Below are positions 14,821-24,291 of a stretch of 36,338 nt of DNA, one piece after another. Position numbers and translations under genes: made by a program. The notes below the pieces were generated by a model. The model searched no databases and was not told where the DNA came from. It saw nothing but the letters and a program-made list of their open reading frames with translations. Source of the stretch: Bacteriovorax stolpii (lineage in GTDB: Bacteria; Bdellovibrionota; UBA2428). Location: NCBI GenBank assembly GCA_945881775.1, contig CAMCVE010000017.1, positions 1 to 36,338 on the forward strand, written 5' to 3'. How positions within the stretch are numbered: position 1 is the stretch's first letter; every line of letters starts with the position of its first letter.

Positions 14821-17661
14821 ATGCGTCAGATCGTCTTAAATCTCTTCGTAATCTTATGCTTGTGTGTGACGCCACGCATAAGCGCCCAAACTTACGAAAC
14901 TCAGTTTACGCACCGCCAGCATATTGTTCGCGTGGTTGTGCCGAGCGAACTTTCAAAGTCCATGGGCGCCCTGAAGGCTTGGAGCGAGGCGGCCTTAGTC
15001 CATGCGGAACGCAAGCTCTCGCTGTCGCTTCACGAAGATGTCGAGATCTACTTCGACACCGAGCCCCTCTCCCACAACGGCCTCACAACAGCGATTCCAA
15101 GGAATCGAATTTTTGTGAACACTGAAGCCCCCGACCTTACCTCAAGCATCGGAATTACTAGGTTTTACATTATGGAAACCCTGGTGCATGAGTGGGCCCA
15201 CATGCTGAGTCTTCAGCAACATCGGGGCGTGTTTCGTGGACTGGGCTGGGTGCTTGGTAACACCTCTCGCCCCAACGGAGCTTGGCCGCGCTGGATCCAC
15301 GAAGGACTCGCTGTCTGGACCGAAGAAAGTGTGGGCGGGCGACCTCTTTCAGGATCCATTGATTTTGATCTTCGCCGCTATGCTGAATTTAGTCGTCGAA
15401 GTGGGCGGCCCGCACTCAACAACAGCCTCCTCGATGGTCAGTGGGAGCTCGCGAGCTTCCGACCAGGACAAGTTCCGTACAGCTTCGGTTTTCTTATTTT
15501 TAAAGAACTGAGCGACAAACACGATTTTTCAATAGCGCGCTTTGCCGAGGCTTCGTCGAAGAGTCTTGGAATCAGTTTTCGCAAGACCTTCAAAGAACTC
15601 GGCGTCGATCTGGACAAGACTTTCTTAGATCTCCAAACAAAGTGGGCGGCCACTCCACTGGAGCACAGCACCACTCCAGCAAAACTCGTCGCCGAGGGAT
15701 CCGAAATCCGCGGTCTCAAGACCTCCACGACACACGTCTCTTGGATCGAAGCCCTTGAAGACGACAGTCTTCAATTTGTATCAACGGACGGCTCTCAGAC
15801 ACTTCGTCGTGACTGGCCCTTCAAACTCCTCACCCCCCTCTGGGCGATTCGACTCGACAGCCCAGAAACCAAGGAGAACTGGGCCGTTTTGGTGGAGGCC
15901 GTTCCGTCGTGGACCACAAATAACATCCATTCTCCGACGGCGCCCTACCGGAGGCGCCTTGTACTCTTTGAAGCCGGGAAAACAGGTCTTCGGTGTGGCT
16001 TTGATCTGGGCGATCGTTTGAGAGATGCCACCCTCTCTTCGACTGAAATCGCTTGGACCTCGAGCACCGATGACGCTCGCCAAGAACTTCGTCGAGCGAG
16101 ATGGGATGCCTCGTGTGGAATCACGGAGGCGAAGACCTTGCTCGAAATTCCTGCTTTCGGTCGACTGAGCTCTCCCGAGATCTCAGGAAACCTTACGCTC
16201 GTCACACGCAATGTTCCTTCCGAGAAGACTTTCGATGAGCGCATCATAACGAGTGATGGACGCGAACTCGTGCCCACGACTGCGGGCGGTCTCCTCACAC
16301 AATTTGCGCCCTCGCGGGGTGACTTCGGACTCATCTTCGAGCGCAGTCCGAGCTACTGGGGTCCTCTCCTCACTCGTGAAACATCCGGAGGTCTCGAGAT
16401 CTTCAAAATTCCGCTTCGCACAGGAGCCTTTGAGTCCACCCTATCACCCGATGCTTCGAAAATTTATTACATCGAAAAGCTTTGGGACCGCGATGAACTC
16501 CGCGTGCTCTCGACGGATGATGTGTCGCTCAAAGCTGACCGAAAGCTCAAATGGGAGAAGCTCGCTCCCGTTACAAATCTCCCTAAACCGAACACGACGC
16601 CCACAGAAAAACATTCGTCGATCGACTCCATCTGGCCACATTTTTGGATCCCTTCGCTCATTGGCTCCGAAGGAACTTGGATCGTTGCGGGCCAAACATT
16701 CTATTCCGATCTCACAAAAACATGGAGCGGGACTTCGCTCGCAGGCTACAACACAGGCACGGGGCGCCCTTTTGCTTCGAGCTCACTCAGCTGGGTCCCG
16801 AGTTCTCAGCGAGCCTTGCCCCAAGTTGATCTGCATCTCGAATACAGCCCGCGCGACGTGAGTTACTTTGGAATTGTGGGACAAGAAGTTCAAGACCGCG
16901 CCTCACTCGATCTCGCGGCGACGATCCCCTACGCTCTTGAGAGTCGATGGAGAGGACAGATCTCCTTAGGCTATTCACTGCGCCATTATGGTCGACTCGG
17001 GAACTTCTCCGGTGAAAACAAATCAAACCCTTTCTTACGATTCAGCCTGAAGAGTCTGTATGGGCGACAGCCCTACACCACGCTCGCACGACTTTCGGAA
17101 AGTCCCTCCTTTTTCTATTTTGAACAGCGAGCTCGCTGGCTGGAGGGACCAGAGCTTCAAAGCGATCTCTACGGTCTCATTCGCACAAGCTCTCGCACAC
17201 GCATGCTACTGGTTCTGCAGGGTGCCCACACTGAACTTGCCAGCTTTCCGCGCAGTTATTTTGTTTGGGGCGGGACTCCGCTGCTCAGTGCCGGCTTTGA
17301 CGGCAACTACCTCAACCGTGGTTTTCCGCTGCAGGGCTTTGTTGCTGAAAGACTTCTGCGAACGAGCGGAGAATGGATCTGGGGCGTGTGGAATCCCCGG
17401 AGCTCTCTCAGCTGGAACCGCTTCCGCATTCAAGGCATCGATCTGAGAGTCGTAGGCGAAAGCGTGACCTGGGATTCTTTCTTCAACAAAAGTTATCGAC
17501 TGGGCTCGAGCTTCTCGAGCTCTGCGGGCGCCGAGGTGGACATCTTGGGATCGGGACTGCATTATATTTCTTATAAGCTCAGCGTGGGAGCGTTCCGAGG
17601 TTTCGGAGACTTCGCGGACACGCACTACACGGCTCAGCTGAGAGTGGGACTCGATTTATGA
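14821..17661 (+). CDS. secreted HExxH metallopeptidase with propeller-like middle and outer-membrane barrel
   Basis: A 946-residue exported protein. A signal peptide (residues 1-22, ending RISA) is followed by a gluzincin-type domain: HEWAH near residue 124, then WIHEGLAVWTEE, the Glu-containing second motif of peptidase-MA-like enzymes. Residues about 270-600 consist of repeated beta-strand units with WDRDELRVLS-like blocks, resembling a TolB-type propeller. The last 300 residues alternate polar and aromatic residues and end YTAQLRVGLDL, like a surface-antigen barrel. A protease tethered by its own barrel is the simplest reading; substrate unknown. It is divergent from pal with 83 bp between starts and overlaps the next gene by 4 bp. 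Confidence 0.7.
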   Translation: MRQIVLNLFVILCLCVTPRISAQTYETQFTHRQHIVRVVVPSELSKSMGALKAWSEAALVHAERKLSLSLHEDVEIYFDTEPLSHNGLTTAIPRNRIFVNTEAPDLTSSIGITRFYIMETLVHEWAHMLSLQQHRGVFRGLGWVLGNTSRPNGAWPRWIHEGLAVWTEESVGGRPLSGSIDFDLRRYAEFSRRSGRPALNNSLLDGQWELASFRPGQVPYSFGFLIFKELSDKHDFSIARFAEASSKSLGISFRKTFKELGVDLDKTFLDLQTKWAATPLEHSTTPAKLVAEGSEIRGLKTSTTHVSWIEALEDDSLQFVSTDGSQTLRRDWPFKLLTPLWAIRLDSPETKENWAVLVEAVPSWTTNNIHSPTAPYRRRLVLFEAGKTGLRCGFDLGDRLRDATLSSTEIAWTSSTDDARQELRRARWDASCGITEAKTLLEIPAFGRLSSPEISGNLTLVTRNVPSEKTFDERIITSDGRELVPTTAGGLLTQFAPSRGDFGLIFERSPSYWGPLLTRETSGGLEIFKIPLRTGAFESTLSPDASKIYYIEKLWDRDELRVLSTDDVSLKADRKLKWEKLAPVTNLPKPNTTPTEKHSSIDSIWPHFWIPSLIGSEGTWIVAGQTFYSDLTKTWSGTSLAGYNTGTGRPFASSSLSWVPSSQRALPQVDLHLEYSPRDVSYFGIVGQEVQDRASLDLAATIPYALESRWRGQISLGYSLRHYGRLGNFSGENKSNPFLRFSLKSLYGRQPYTTLARLSESPSFFYFEQRARWLEGPELQSDLYGLIRTSSRTRMLLVLQGAHTELASFPRSYFVWGGTPLLSAGFDGNYLNRGFPLQGFVAERLLRTSGEWIWGVWNPRSSLSWNRFRIQGIDLRVVGESVTWDSFFNKSYRLGSSFSSSAGAEVDILGSGLHYISYKLSVGAFRGFGDFADTHYTAQLRVGLDL

Positions 17662-18755
17662 AATTCGCACTAGCGCTCGTGCTCGGCACTTTTGTTTTTG
17701 GTCTTCGCGCTGCCACGGTGGAACACTTGGACGGTCCGGGCTTTCTGCAAGATGCCGGGGCCTCGACTCCGCTCGCAAGAGGTCTCGAAGTCCCCGCCGA
17801 GGCGCACGTGATCCTCGAGAAAGGCAGCCAAGCTCTGATTCGCATTTCTCCGGGCACCACCCTAGAAATCCATGGCCCCGCTCGGGCTACGCTGTCGTCG
17901 GGAGTCTTTTGGAATCTCGAATTCGGCAGGTATTTGGTTTTCACAAAAGGTCTTTCTCCTCACCGCTTCCGTATTCTTGGTGAGATGCTCCGGCCCGATG
18001 AAACGGCTTTTGAAATTGAAATTCCTCTTTCGCGTGCCTTTGCTCAGCTGCTTGTCGCCTGGAGTTCAGTGCGGCTAGCTGGCGAAACACTTGAGCCCGG
18101 CCGAGTCTACGTGATTGAAAAGGGCCGCATCCAGAGCGGGACGATCACCGCCGAGGAAGCTCTCAAACGTCGTCAGACCTATCAGTTTTCTGAATCCTTT
18201 TTCCGTCGCATGGACGACGAAGAGCACGCCCTTTCTTTGCGTAATCAACTCGTCTTCACTCAGGTCAGCGCGCTGAACGCATTCACCCGAGAGGGATCAA
18301 CCGACAAGTCGATCAATTCGACCGCTTTTGGTCTGCGCGCCGAATGGATTCACAAGCGCTATCTTGATTTCCCCAAACGCCCCCAGCGAATTCATTTTCT
18401 CAGGTCCCTCGCAGTGCGCCTCGGAGGAGGGGCCACTTATTTGAGCTCCGCCGCAAGCGATGTTCAAGGAGCGAGTCAGATCCTCAGTAGCCACATCGTA
18501 GCGGGGGGATCGTGGCGAGGGCTCTCAGTTGACGCCCTGGTCAACTATTACAAGCCCTCGAATTCGGGAGTTTCGGCAGAATCTCCGTTCGCGTACGGGG
18601 TGCGAGGGCTCTACGAGTGGGACCTTAAAGAATTCACCGCGAACGATATGATGTTTGGTCTTGGTTACAGTTACACCGTGTCAAAGGTTGAGAGTTTCGC
18701 AGTCTTCAGAACCGTAACGCAGGCGCTGAACCTAGCCTTTATCTTCAACTTCTAA
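17658..18755 (+). CDS. FecR-like domain protein with C-terminal beta-barrel
   Basis: A 365-residue exported protein with signal MKFALALVLGTFVFGLRA. Residues about 50-165 form a FecR-like beta domain (SQALIRISPGTTLEIHGPA, then FEIEIPLSRAFAQLLVAW). From about 205 the sequence turns into alternating strands (VRLGGGATYL, IVAGGSWRGLSVDALVNYY) and ends in Phe (NLAFIFNF), the classic outer-membrane barrel ending. Its start overlaps the stop of the metallopeptidase-barrel gene by 4 bp, so the two are made together and probably act together at the outer membrane. No precise function can be given. Confidence 0.62.
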   Translation: MKFALALVLGTFVFGLRAATVEHLDGPGFLQDAGASTPLARGLEVPAEAHVILEKGSQALIRISPGTTLEIHGPARATLSSGVFWNLEFGRYLVFTKGLSPHRFRILGEMLRPDETAFEIEIPLSRAFAQLLVAWSSVRLAGETLEPGRVYVIEKGRIQSGTITAEEALKRRQTYQFSESFFRRMDDEEHALSLRNQLVFTQVSALNAFTREGSTDKSINSTAFGLRAEWIHKRYLDFPKRPQRIHFLRSLAVRLGGGATYLSSAASDVQGASQILSSHIVAGGSWRGLSVDALVNYYKPSNSGVSAESPFAYGVRGLYEWDLKEFTANDMMFGLGYSYTVSKVESFAVFRTVTQALNLAFIFNF

Positions 18756-18784
18756 TTTGAGGCTCCAACCCGTATACTGGGGAC

Positions 18785-19573
18785 ATGGAGCTGACCTGCC
18801 CTTCATGCTCGTCGAAACACCGGACAGAAGACTATCCCGGCGCTTTTGAAATTCAATGTGCTTGCGGCTATTCGATCCTCGTTCCTGACGAAGCTTCGCT
18901 CATGGCACCCGCACCTGATCAAGAAGAAGATTTGGGACCTCTGCACGATTTTGACGGCGCGCCTATGGCCCAGGAACATTACAACGACAACGCTAAAGTT
19001 TCCCTAGCGTCTGACAACGACCATGCTCTCAACGTCGAACTCATGGCCGCGCAGTCTCAAGACGCGGGCCAGGCGTTTTCTTCGCTCGATCTGACGGCTC
19101 CCGAGAATCTTCCCGATGGCATGCCCTACGACCCCTTCGAACTCCAGAACCAGTGGAAGCCCGAGGCGGGACCTGCGACGATTGTGCCCGAAGTCACCCT
19201 GCTGAAAGCCGCCCAAAAGGCGCCGGTAGCTCCGGCTACAGGAGCAACGCCCACCCCGCCCAAAGTCGTGGAAGCTCAGGACATCGTGAATCGCATTCAG
19301 ATGGCTTCGATCGGGTCCATGCACGGAGCTCTTTTTGATCTCGACCTGGGAGAATTGCCCGAGGCACAACTCAAGAAACTTTCTGTCCACTGCACTCAAG
19401 TGCTCGATGCGCGGCCATGGCTGCGTGCTTTTGTGGACAAGGGTTTTGAAAAACCCGAATCACTTCTTCGACACAAACAACTCTTGGCTGTGCCGGAATT
19501 GCTCGCGGTCGAGATCTATCTTCACTGCGCCCAGAACGAGATCCGTTGCGATCTACGGGCGCACCGAACCTAG
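18785..19573 (+). CDS. hypothetical protein with N-terminal zinc ribbon
   Basis: A 262-residue cytoplasmic protein. Residues 5-27 hold CPSC and CAC in a C-x2-C-x16-C-x1-C arrangement, a short zinc-ribbon-like unit as seen at the start of MJ0042-type proteins. A long acidic, Pro/Ala-rich region follows, and residues about 165-262 are helical (QIMNRI-like amphipathic runs, then LLRHKQLLAVPELLAVEIYLH). It lies 29 bp after the FecR-like gene and 9 bp before ppk1, so it is likely cotranscribed with the kinase. No function is known to me. Confidence 0.6.
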   Translation: MELTCPSCSSKHRTEDYPGAFEIQCACGYSILVPDEASLMAPAPDQEEDLGPLHDFDGAPMAQEHYNDNAKVSLASDNDHALNVELMAAQSQDAGQAFSSLDLTAPENLPDGMPYDPFELQNQWKPEAGPATIVPEVTLLKAAQKAPVAPATGATPTPPKVVEAQDIVNRIQMASIGSMHGALFDLDLGELPEAQLKKLSVHCTQVLDARPWLRAFVDKGFEKPESLLRHKQLLAVPELLAVEIYLHCAQNEIRCDLRAHRT

Positions 19574-19582
19574 TCGGGGCCT

Positions 19583-21706
19583 ATGCCAAAACTGATCGAC
19601 AATCACCAATCGCGTCTTTTCAATCGCGAGCTGAGCTGGCTGAGTTTCAACGAGCGCGTGCTCGAAGAGGCCGCCGACACAAGCACGCCCCTGCTAGAGC
19701 GCGTGAAATTTCTCGCAATTTTTTCATCGAATCTTGAGGAATTTTTTCGAGTCCGTGTGGCGGCTCTCTTTCGAAAACGCGAAGAACTGATCGGAGATGG
19801 TAAAAAAGTTTCAAGCTACCGCAGGGATGGCATGGAGCTTGATCGTCTGCTCGAGACGATTCGTCGTCGCGTGACGGAACAAAAACATCGCCAAGCTCTG
19901 GCCTACGACCAAGTTGTCATGGAGCTTGCCAAATCAGGACTCCTTATTGAGCAAACGACTTCAGACGTCGCGCTGGAGATTTTCGAAGAGAAAGTCCTGC
20001 CGCACCTGATTCCGATTCGGATCGATACCAATTCTCGCATGCCGCTCATCGTGGGCAGCAAGATCTATATTCTTGCGGCTCACCCCAATTCTTTCTCCAT
20101 CATTCCGCTGCCTGACACACTCCCTCGTTTTATCGTGAGCAAGTCTAAGCACGTACTTCTTACCGATCAGCTCATTTTCTTGTACAAAGATCTCATCTTC
20201 AAGAATCAGGAAGTCCGCGAGATTTTCTCATTCAAAGTCTCGCGCGATGCCGACATTGACCTGAGCGAAGAATCGTTGGACTACCTGGACGAGGTCGAAG
20301 AGGGGATCAAATCTCGTAGCAGCGGAGAGATTGTTCGTCTTGAAGTGGACAGCGTGAGTGTTAGTCCCGCCGTAGACTGGCTTCAGCACCAACTTGGCGT
20401 ACCCGCGGATCGGCTCTATCAAATTTCTCTCCCACTCGATCTCAAGAGCCTCATGCCGCTCGCAGAACTCAAACGCAAACTCAAGCTGCGCTATCAGTAT
20501 CCCGCACCCAGGCGGCCCGCCGTATTGCCTGAGACATTGCCACGTCAGAGATTTTTTCGAGTGCTCGAACAACAAGACCAGCTTCTGCACCACCCCTACT
20601 CATCTTTTGACCCCGTTGTGGACTTGCTTCGGCACGCTGCCGAGGACCCCAAGGTTGTGCGCATCTGCCAAACTCTCTACAGAACTTCGGGCAGGAGCGC
20701 TCTCCTAGAATCGCTCATGGCGGCAGCTCGTGCCGGCAAGAAGGTGCTGGCGCTCATCGAGATCAAAGCGCGTTTTGATGAGGCCAACAACCTCAAGTGG
20801 GCGCGCGCCTTGGAGAAGTCTGGTGTGCGCGTGATCTACGGCACGCCCGATCTCAAGATCCACGCTAAACTGACTTACATCGAGCGCAAGAGCCAGCGCG
20901 CGGGTGATCCTCAACGCGCTTATGTTCACATCGGCACGGGCAATTACCATCCGCGCACGGCCCGCCATTATACAGACCTGGCGATCCTCTCGGCGAGATC
21001 CGAATACTGCTCTGAGGCCGCAACACTCTTTGATCTTTTTGAAAAAATGGACAACGAGGATGATTATTCTCTCCTTACGAGGCCTGAGGAATTTTCGAAT
21101 CACTTCAAACTTTGGGCGGTAGCACCAGCAAAACTTCATGAGCGTATTGTAGGCTGGATCGATGCTGAAACCGAGCACGCCAAAGCGGGACGGCCCGCCT
21201 CGATCCGTGCGAAGATGAACGGCCTTGTCGAAGAAAGTGTTATCGAAGCTCTCTACAGAGCGAGTCAGGCGGGAGTGAAGATCGATCTTCTGGTGCGAGG
21301 CATGTGCTGCGTAAGACCTGGAGTTCCCGGACTTTCAGAAAACATTCGTGTGCGCTCCCTGATCGACAAGTACCTGGAGCACAGTCGCGTTTTTATTTTC
21401 TCGAACGGTGGCAATGAGCAAGTCTGGATCTCATCGGCAGACTGGATGCCACGCAATCTGTTTCGCCGCATCGAGCTTGCCGTGCCCGTTCTCGATCCAA
21501 AGCTTGCGAGCTATTTGAGCGAGATCTACTGGCCAGTCTACGCCAAAGACAACATCAAAGCTCGAGAGTGCCTCAGCGACGGTCGCTATGTTCGCAATTA
21601 CCAATTGGGCAGCGAGATCGTGCGCGCTCAATTCGAATTCGAAAAACTTGAGGTTCCCAATTTTCCGCCGCAGCGTTTGGGCCTCGGCACCTCAAAGAAG
21701 ATCTAG
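19583..21706 (+). CDS. ppk1: polyphosphate kinase 1
   Basis: A 707-residue PPK1, the normal length, which makes polyphosphate from ATP and can run in reverse. The N-terminal block NRELSWLSFNERVLEEA and NLEEFFRVRVAAL are diagnostic. The autophosphorylated His is in LKIHAK at residue 427 and the second active-site His in YLEHSR at 600, matching H435 and H592 of E. coli PPK. ISSADWMPRNLFRR closes the catalytic region. Polyphosphate feeds stress and starvation responses. The gene's end overlaps the converging murF by 15 bp. No ppx is adjacent. Confidence 0.97.
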   Translation: MPKLIDNHQSRLFNRELSWLSFNERVLEEAADTSTPLLERVKFLAIFSSNLEEFFRVRVAALFRKREELIGDGKKVSSYRRDGMELDRLLETIRRRVTEQKHRQALAYDQVVMELAKSGLLIEQTTSDVALEIFEEKVLPHLIPIRIDTNSRMPLIVGSKIYILAAHPNSFSIIPLPDTLPRFIVSKSKHVLLTDQLIFLYKDLIFKNQEVREIFSFKVSRDADIDLSEESLDYLDEVEEGIKSRSSGEIVRLEVDSVSVSPAVDWLQHQLGVPADRLYQISLPLDLKSLMPLAELKRKLKLRYQYPAPRRPAVLPETLPRQRFFRVLEQQDQLLHHPYSSFDPVVDLLRHAAEDPKVVRICQTLYRTSGRSALLESLMAAARAGKKVLALIEIKARFDEANNLKWARALEKSGVRVIYGTPDLKIHAKLTYIERKSQRAGDPQRAYVHIGTGNYHPRTARHYTDLAILSARSEYCSEAATLFDLFEKMDNEDDYSLLTRPEEFSNHFKLWAVAPAKLHERIVGWIDAETEHAKAGRPASIRAKMNGLVEESVIEALYRASQAGVKIDLLVRGMCCVRPGVPGLSENIRVRSLIDKYLEHSRVFIFSNGGNEQVWISSADWMPRNLFRRIELAVPVLDPKLASYLSEIYWPVYAKDNIKARECLSDGRYVRNYQLGSEIVRAQFEFEKLEVPNFPPQRLGLGTSKKI

Positions 21707-22945
21707 GAGCGTCTCGAGCTTCATGCCCCTCGATCCTTTGAACATCAGCACACCTTTAAGTGAACGCAGATCCATTCCGAGCTTCGCGACGGCTTCATCT
21801 GAGGACGGGTAGCACTCGGCATCCTGCACCCCCAAGTCACGTGCTGCCTGAGTAAATTGAGGGCCTACAAGAATCAAACGACGCGCTCCCAGTGCGAGCA
21901 CGTCGGCCATCAGTTCCTTGTGATATTCGAGCGAGCGTGTGCCCAGCTCGAGCATGTCCCCCAGTATGAGACTGACGCCTTCGCCCCGATCGGCAAATGT
22001 TTTGGCGTAGACAAGACCTGCGCGGAGAGATGCGGGATTGGAGTTGTAGTGGTCGGCGATTATCGTTTGACCGCGCGAGTTCACCCAGGAACGGCCTCGA
22101 CCCTCGGGAAGCTCAAGGTCGAGGAGCCTTTTTGCGATATCGGCTTCTGGGACTCCCAGCTGAAGCGCAATACTTGCTGCAAGCGCAGCATTGCGAAGCG
22201 CATAGGGATGTGCAAGCTCGGTGCGGAAACTCGCGCGGACGTCTTCGGGACGCTCGGGTGTGAGGTGATACTTTGCGTGACCCCCGAGGGAGCTGAGGTG
22301 CAAATCCGCGGCGGGAGCGAAACATTCGCCTCCACGCGCCCAGCAAACTTCAAACAATTTTCTCTCTTCCACAAAAACCGTGGCGACATCTCTCAAGTGT
22401 AATAGATGCTCTTCGCCGATTGACGTGAGCACAGCGATGTCGGGTTGCACGAGCGCAGCATGGCGTTGCATGTCGCCTGGCTGATCGATTCCCACCTCGA
22501 TGAGCGCCAGCTTTGTGGTGGAGCGTAGAGACTCGAATGTTTTGGGAATGCCTTGCTCCCCATTCTGAGATTTGTGAGTCGCAAACATTTCGAAGTGTGA
22601 TTCGAGAAGAACCTTGAGGAACTCTTTGGTGCTCGTTTTACCGGAGCTACCCCCGACAGCGATCACGAGAGGTTTCCATTTTTCTCTGAAGAGCCTGGCG
22701 ACTTCGCGATGCGCAGCATGCGTGTCCTCGACCGGAGTCACCTGGGCATTCTTGGACCACTGAGGTTTCAAAGCTGCCTTGTCGACAATCACAGCAGCGC
22801 GAGGTGCGCGGGCGAGAATCTCATCGACAAAATCGTGGCCGTCATGGGTTTCGCCCTTGAGGGCGACAAAAACTGAAGTATCGCTGGCCAGGCGGCTGTC
22901 GGAAGTAAAAAATTCGTGGGAGCTCACCACTTTCATCAAACTCAT
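21692..22945 (-). CDS. murF: UDP-N-acetylmuramoyl-tripeptide--D-Ala-D-Ala ligase
   Basis: A 417-residue Mur ligase that adds D-Ala-D-Ala to complete the cytoplasmic UDP-MurNAc-pentapeptide. SDSRLASDTSVFVALKGETH and DGHDFV form the N-terminal domain signature. The ATP loop is VGGSSGKTSTKEF, where most MurF have GSxGKTTTK. DHYNSNPASLRAGL and MFKGSRGMKLE are the usual C-terminal MurF blocks. The ATG at 22945 overlaps the murD stop by 4 bp and is preferred over the in-frame start at 22981, which lies inside murD. The order murD then murF, without mraY between, is unlike the usual division/cell-wall cluster. Confidence 0.93.
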   Translation of the reverse strand: MSLMKVVSSHEFFTSDSRLASDTSVFVALKGETHDGHDFVDEILARAPRAAVIVDKAALKPQWSKNAQVTPVEDTHAAHREVARLFREKWKPLVIAVGGSSGKTSTKEFLKVLLESHFEMFATHKSQNGEQGIPKTFESLRSTTKLALIEVGIDQPGDMQRHAALVQPDIAVLTSIGEEHLLHLRDVATVFVEERKLFEVCWARGGECFAPAADLHLSSLGGHAKYHLTPERPEDVRASFRTELAHPYALRNAALAASIALQLGVPEADIAKRLLDLELPEGRGRSWVNSRGQTIIADHYNSNPASLRAGLVYAKTFADRGEGVSLILGDMLELGTRSLEYHKELMADVLALGARRLILVGPQFTQAARDLGVQDAECYPSSDEAVAKLGMDLRSLKGVLMFKGSRGMKLETLLDLL

Positions 22946-24279
22946 CGAGATTCTCCTGCAGACCACAACTGGCGTGCCCACTCTGAGAACTTGCGGCCGC
23001 GGTCCTCAAAGTTTTTGAATTCATCGAGACTCGTCCCGCCGGGACTTAGCAGAACCCAGTCCTCGGCCTTGGCACGAGAACGCACGTTTTCCATTGCAAG
23101 GCGAAGCGTACTCAACGAGCGACCAACAAGTCCCGAGCGCTCGGCCGCAGTTTCGGCACATTCCCCAAAGAAAATCACGTCTAAATGGCTTGCCTTAGAG
23201 CTAAGTTCGGAGAGTTTTTCCCACGGGTGTTTTTTGTCGCGGCCTCCAAAGAGGCAGACGAGCTTGCGCGTGGGCTCTTTGAGAAACACTGGATCAGCGA
23301 GCACCGAATTCACCGCCGTAAGCACGCTCTCCAAAGCCGTAGCTTTGCTGTCATTGATAAACAGAGGTGCCTTAGGACCCACTTCAACACGCTCCATCCG
23401 ATGCGCAAGACCGGGGAATTTGAGAAGAGCCTCCTTCACAGGAGCAGCCCACAAACCGCATTCTTCTAGAACAGCCGCCGCGATTGCGATGTTTTCGCAG
23501 TTGTGTTCTCCCACGAGAGCTTTACGGTCAAAATCGGCCCGGCTTAGAAGCGTCTGGGTTGCGAGCGAAATCTCTTGGAGCTTCGGCGATCCGAGCAGTC
23601 CATGCCGCTTGAGGTAGTCGTGGAGCTCAGAGCTTGCCGCATTGGCAAAACAGCGCGTCTGGGCGCGGTCAAACACGATGCGCTTCACTTCGTAGTAGTG
23701 CTCGAGGTCGCGGTAGCGCTCGAGATGATTCGAACAAAGAAAGGTCAGCACCGAGACATGCATGGGGAGGTGATCTGAGCATTCAAGCTGGAAGCTTGAG
23801 AGCTCAAGCGCCAGAAAGTCCGCTCGAGGACGCTCACCCTTGAGGGTTGCCAAAACGTAGTCAGCGAGGGGAAAACCAAGATTTCCTCCAAAAAAGTAGG
23901 GGCGCCCGGAAACCTTGAGCCCCTCACCGATGAGGCTTGTCGTGGTGCTTTTTCCAAGGGAGCCGGTGATTGCAATCACCCGCTCGTCCTTGAGAAACCT
24001 TGCCGCGTAGTCGATCTCACTTGTCACTATGACGCCTTGTGAGCGTTGGCGCCCGATCCACTCTTTTGCGAGCGGATAACCGGGCGACACTACCAGCGTG
24101 CGCACCCCTCGGCGTATGAGTTCGTCGGGGTCCGAGATCGCTCCATCACTCCCTTTGTCATCGAAGTTGAGAATCTTATTCGAGGGTACTCCCTGGTGTT
24201 CGAGCAAGCGACGAACTGAGATGTTGCTGATACCTAGACCCACGAGTGCTACAGGGCTTTCGAGAACGGGAAATGACAT
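22942..24279 (-). CDS. murD: UDP-N-acetylmuramoyl-L-alanine--D-glutamate ligase
   Basis: A 445-residue Mur ligase that adds D-Glu to UDP-MurNAc-L-Ala in the cytoplasm. VALVGLGISN opens the Rossmann-like domain, VVSPGYPL follows, and the ATP loop is ITGSLGKSTT (residues 104-113), where most MurD read GTNGKST. ELSSFQLE, the helper motif SNHLERY, HRMERV, NDSKAT and the terminal LSPGGTSLDEFKNFEDRG are all family marks. It starts 12 bp after the upstream secreted-protein gene and is coupled to murF by an ATGA overlap. Confidence 0.93.
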   Translation of the reverse strand: MSFPVLESPVALVGLGISNISVRRLLEHQGVPSNKILNFDDKGSDGAISDPDELIRRGVRTLVVSPGYPLAKEWIGRQRSQGVIVTSEIDYAARFLKDERVIAITGSLGKSTTTSLIGEGLKVSGRPYFFGGNLGFPLADYVLATLKGERPRADFLALELSSFQLECSDHLPMHVSVLTFLCSNHLERYRDLEHYYEVKRIVFDRAQTRCFANAASSELHDYLKRHGLLGSPKLQEISLATQTLLSRADFDRKALVGEHNCENIAIAAAVLEECGLWAAPVKEALLKFPGLAHRMERVEVGPKAPLFINDSKATALESVLTAVNSVLADPVFLKEPTRKLVCLFGGRDKKHPWEKLSELSSKASHLDVIFFGECAETAAERSGLVGRSLSTLRLAMENVRSRAKAEDWVLLSPGGTSLDEFKNFEDRGRKFSEWARQLWSAGESR

Positions 24280-24291
24280 AGAGTTCGGAGT

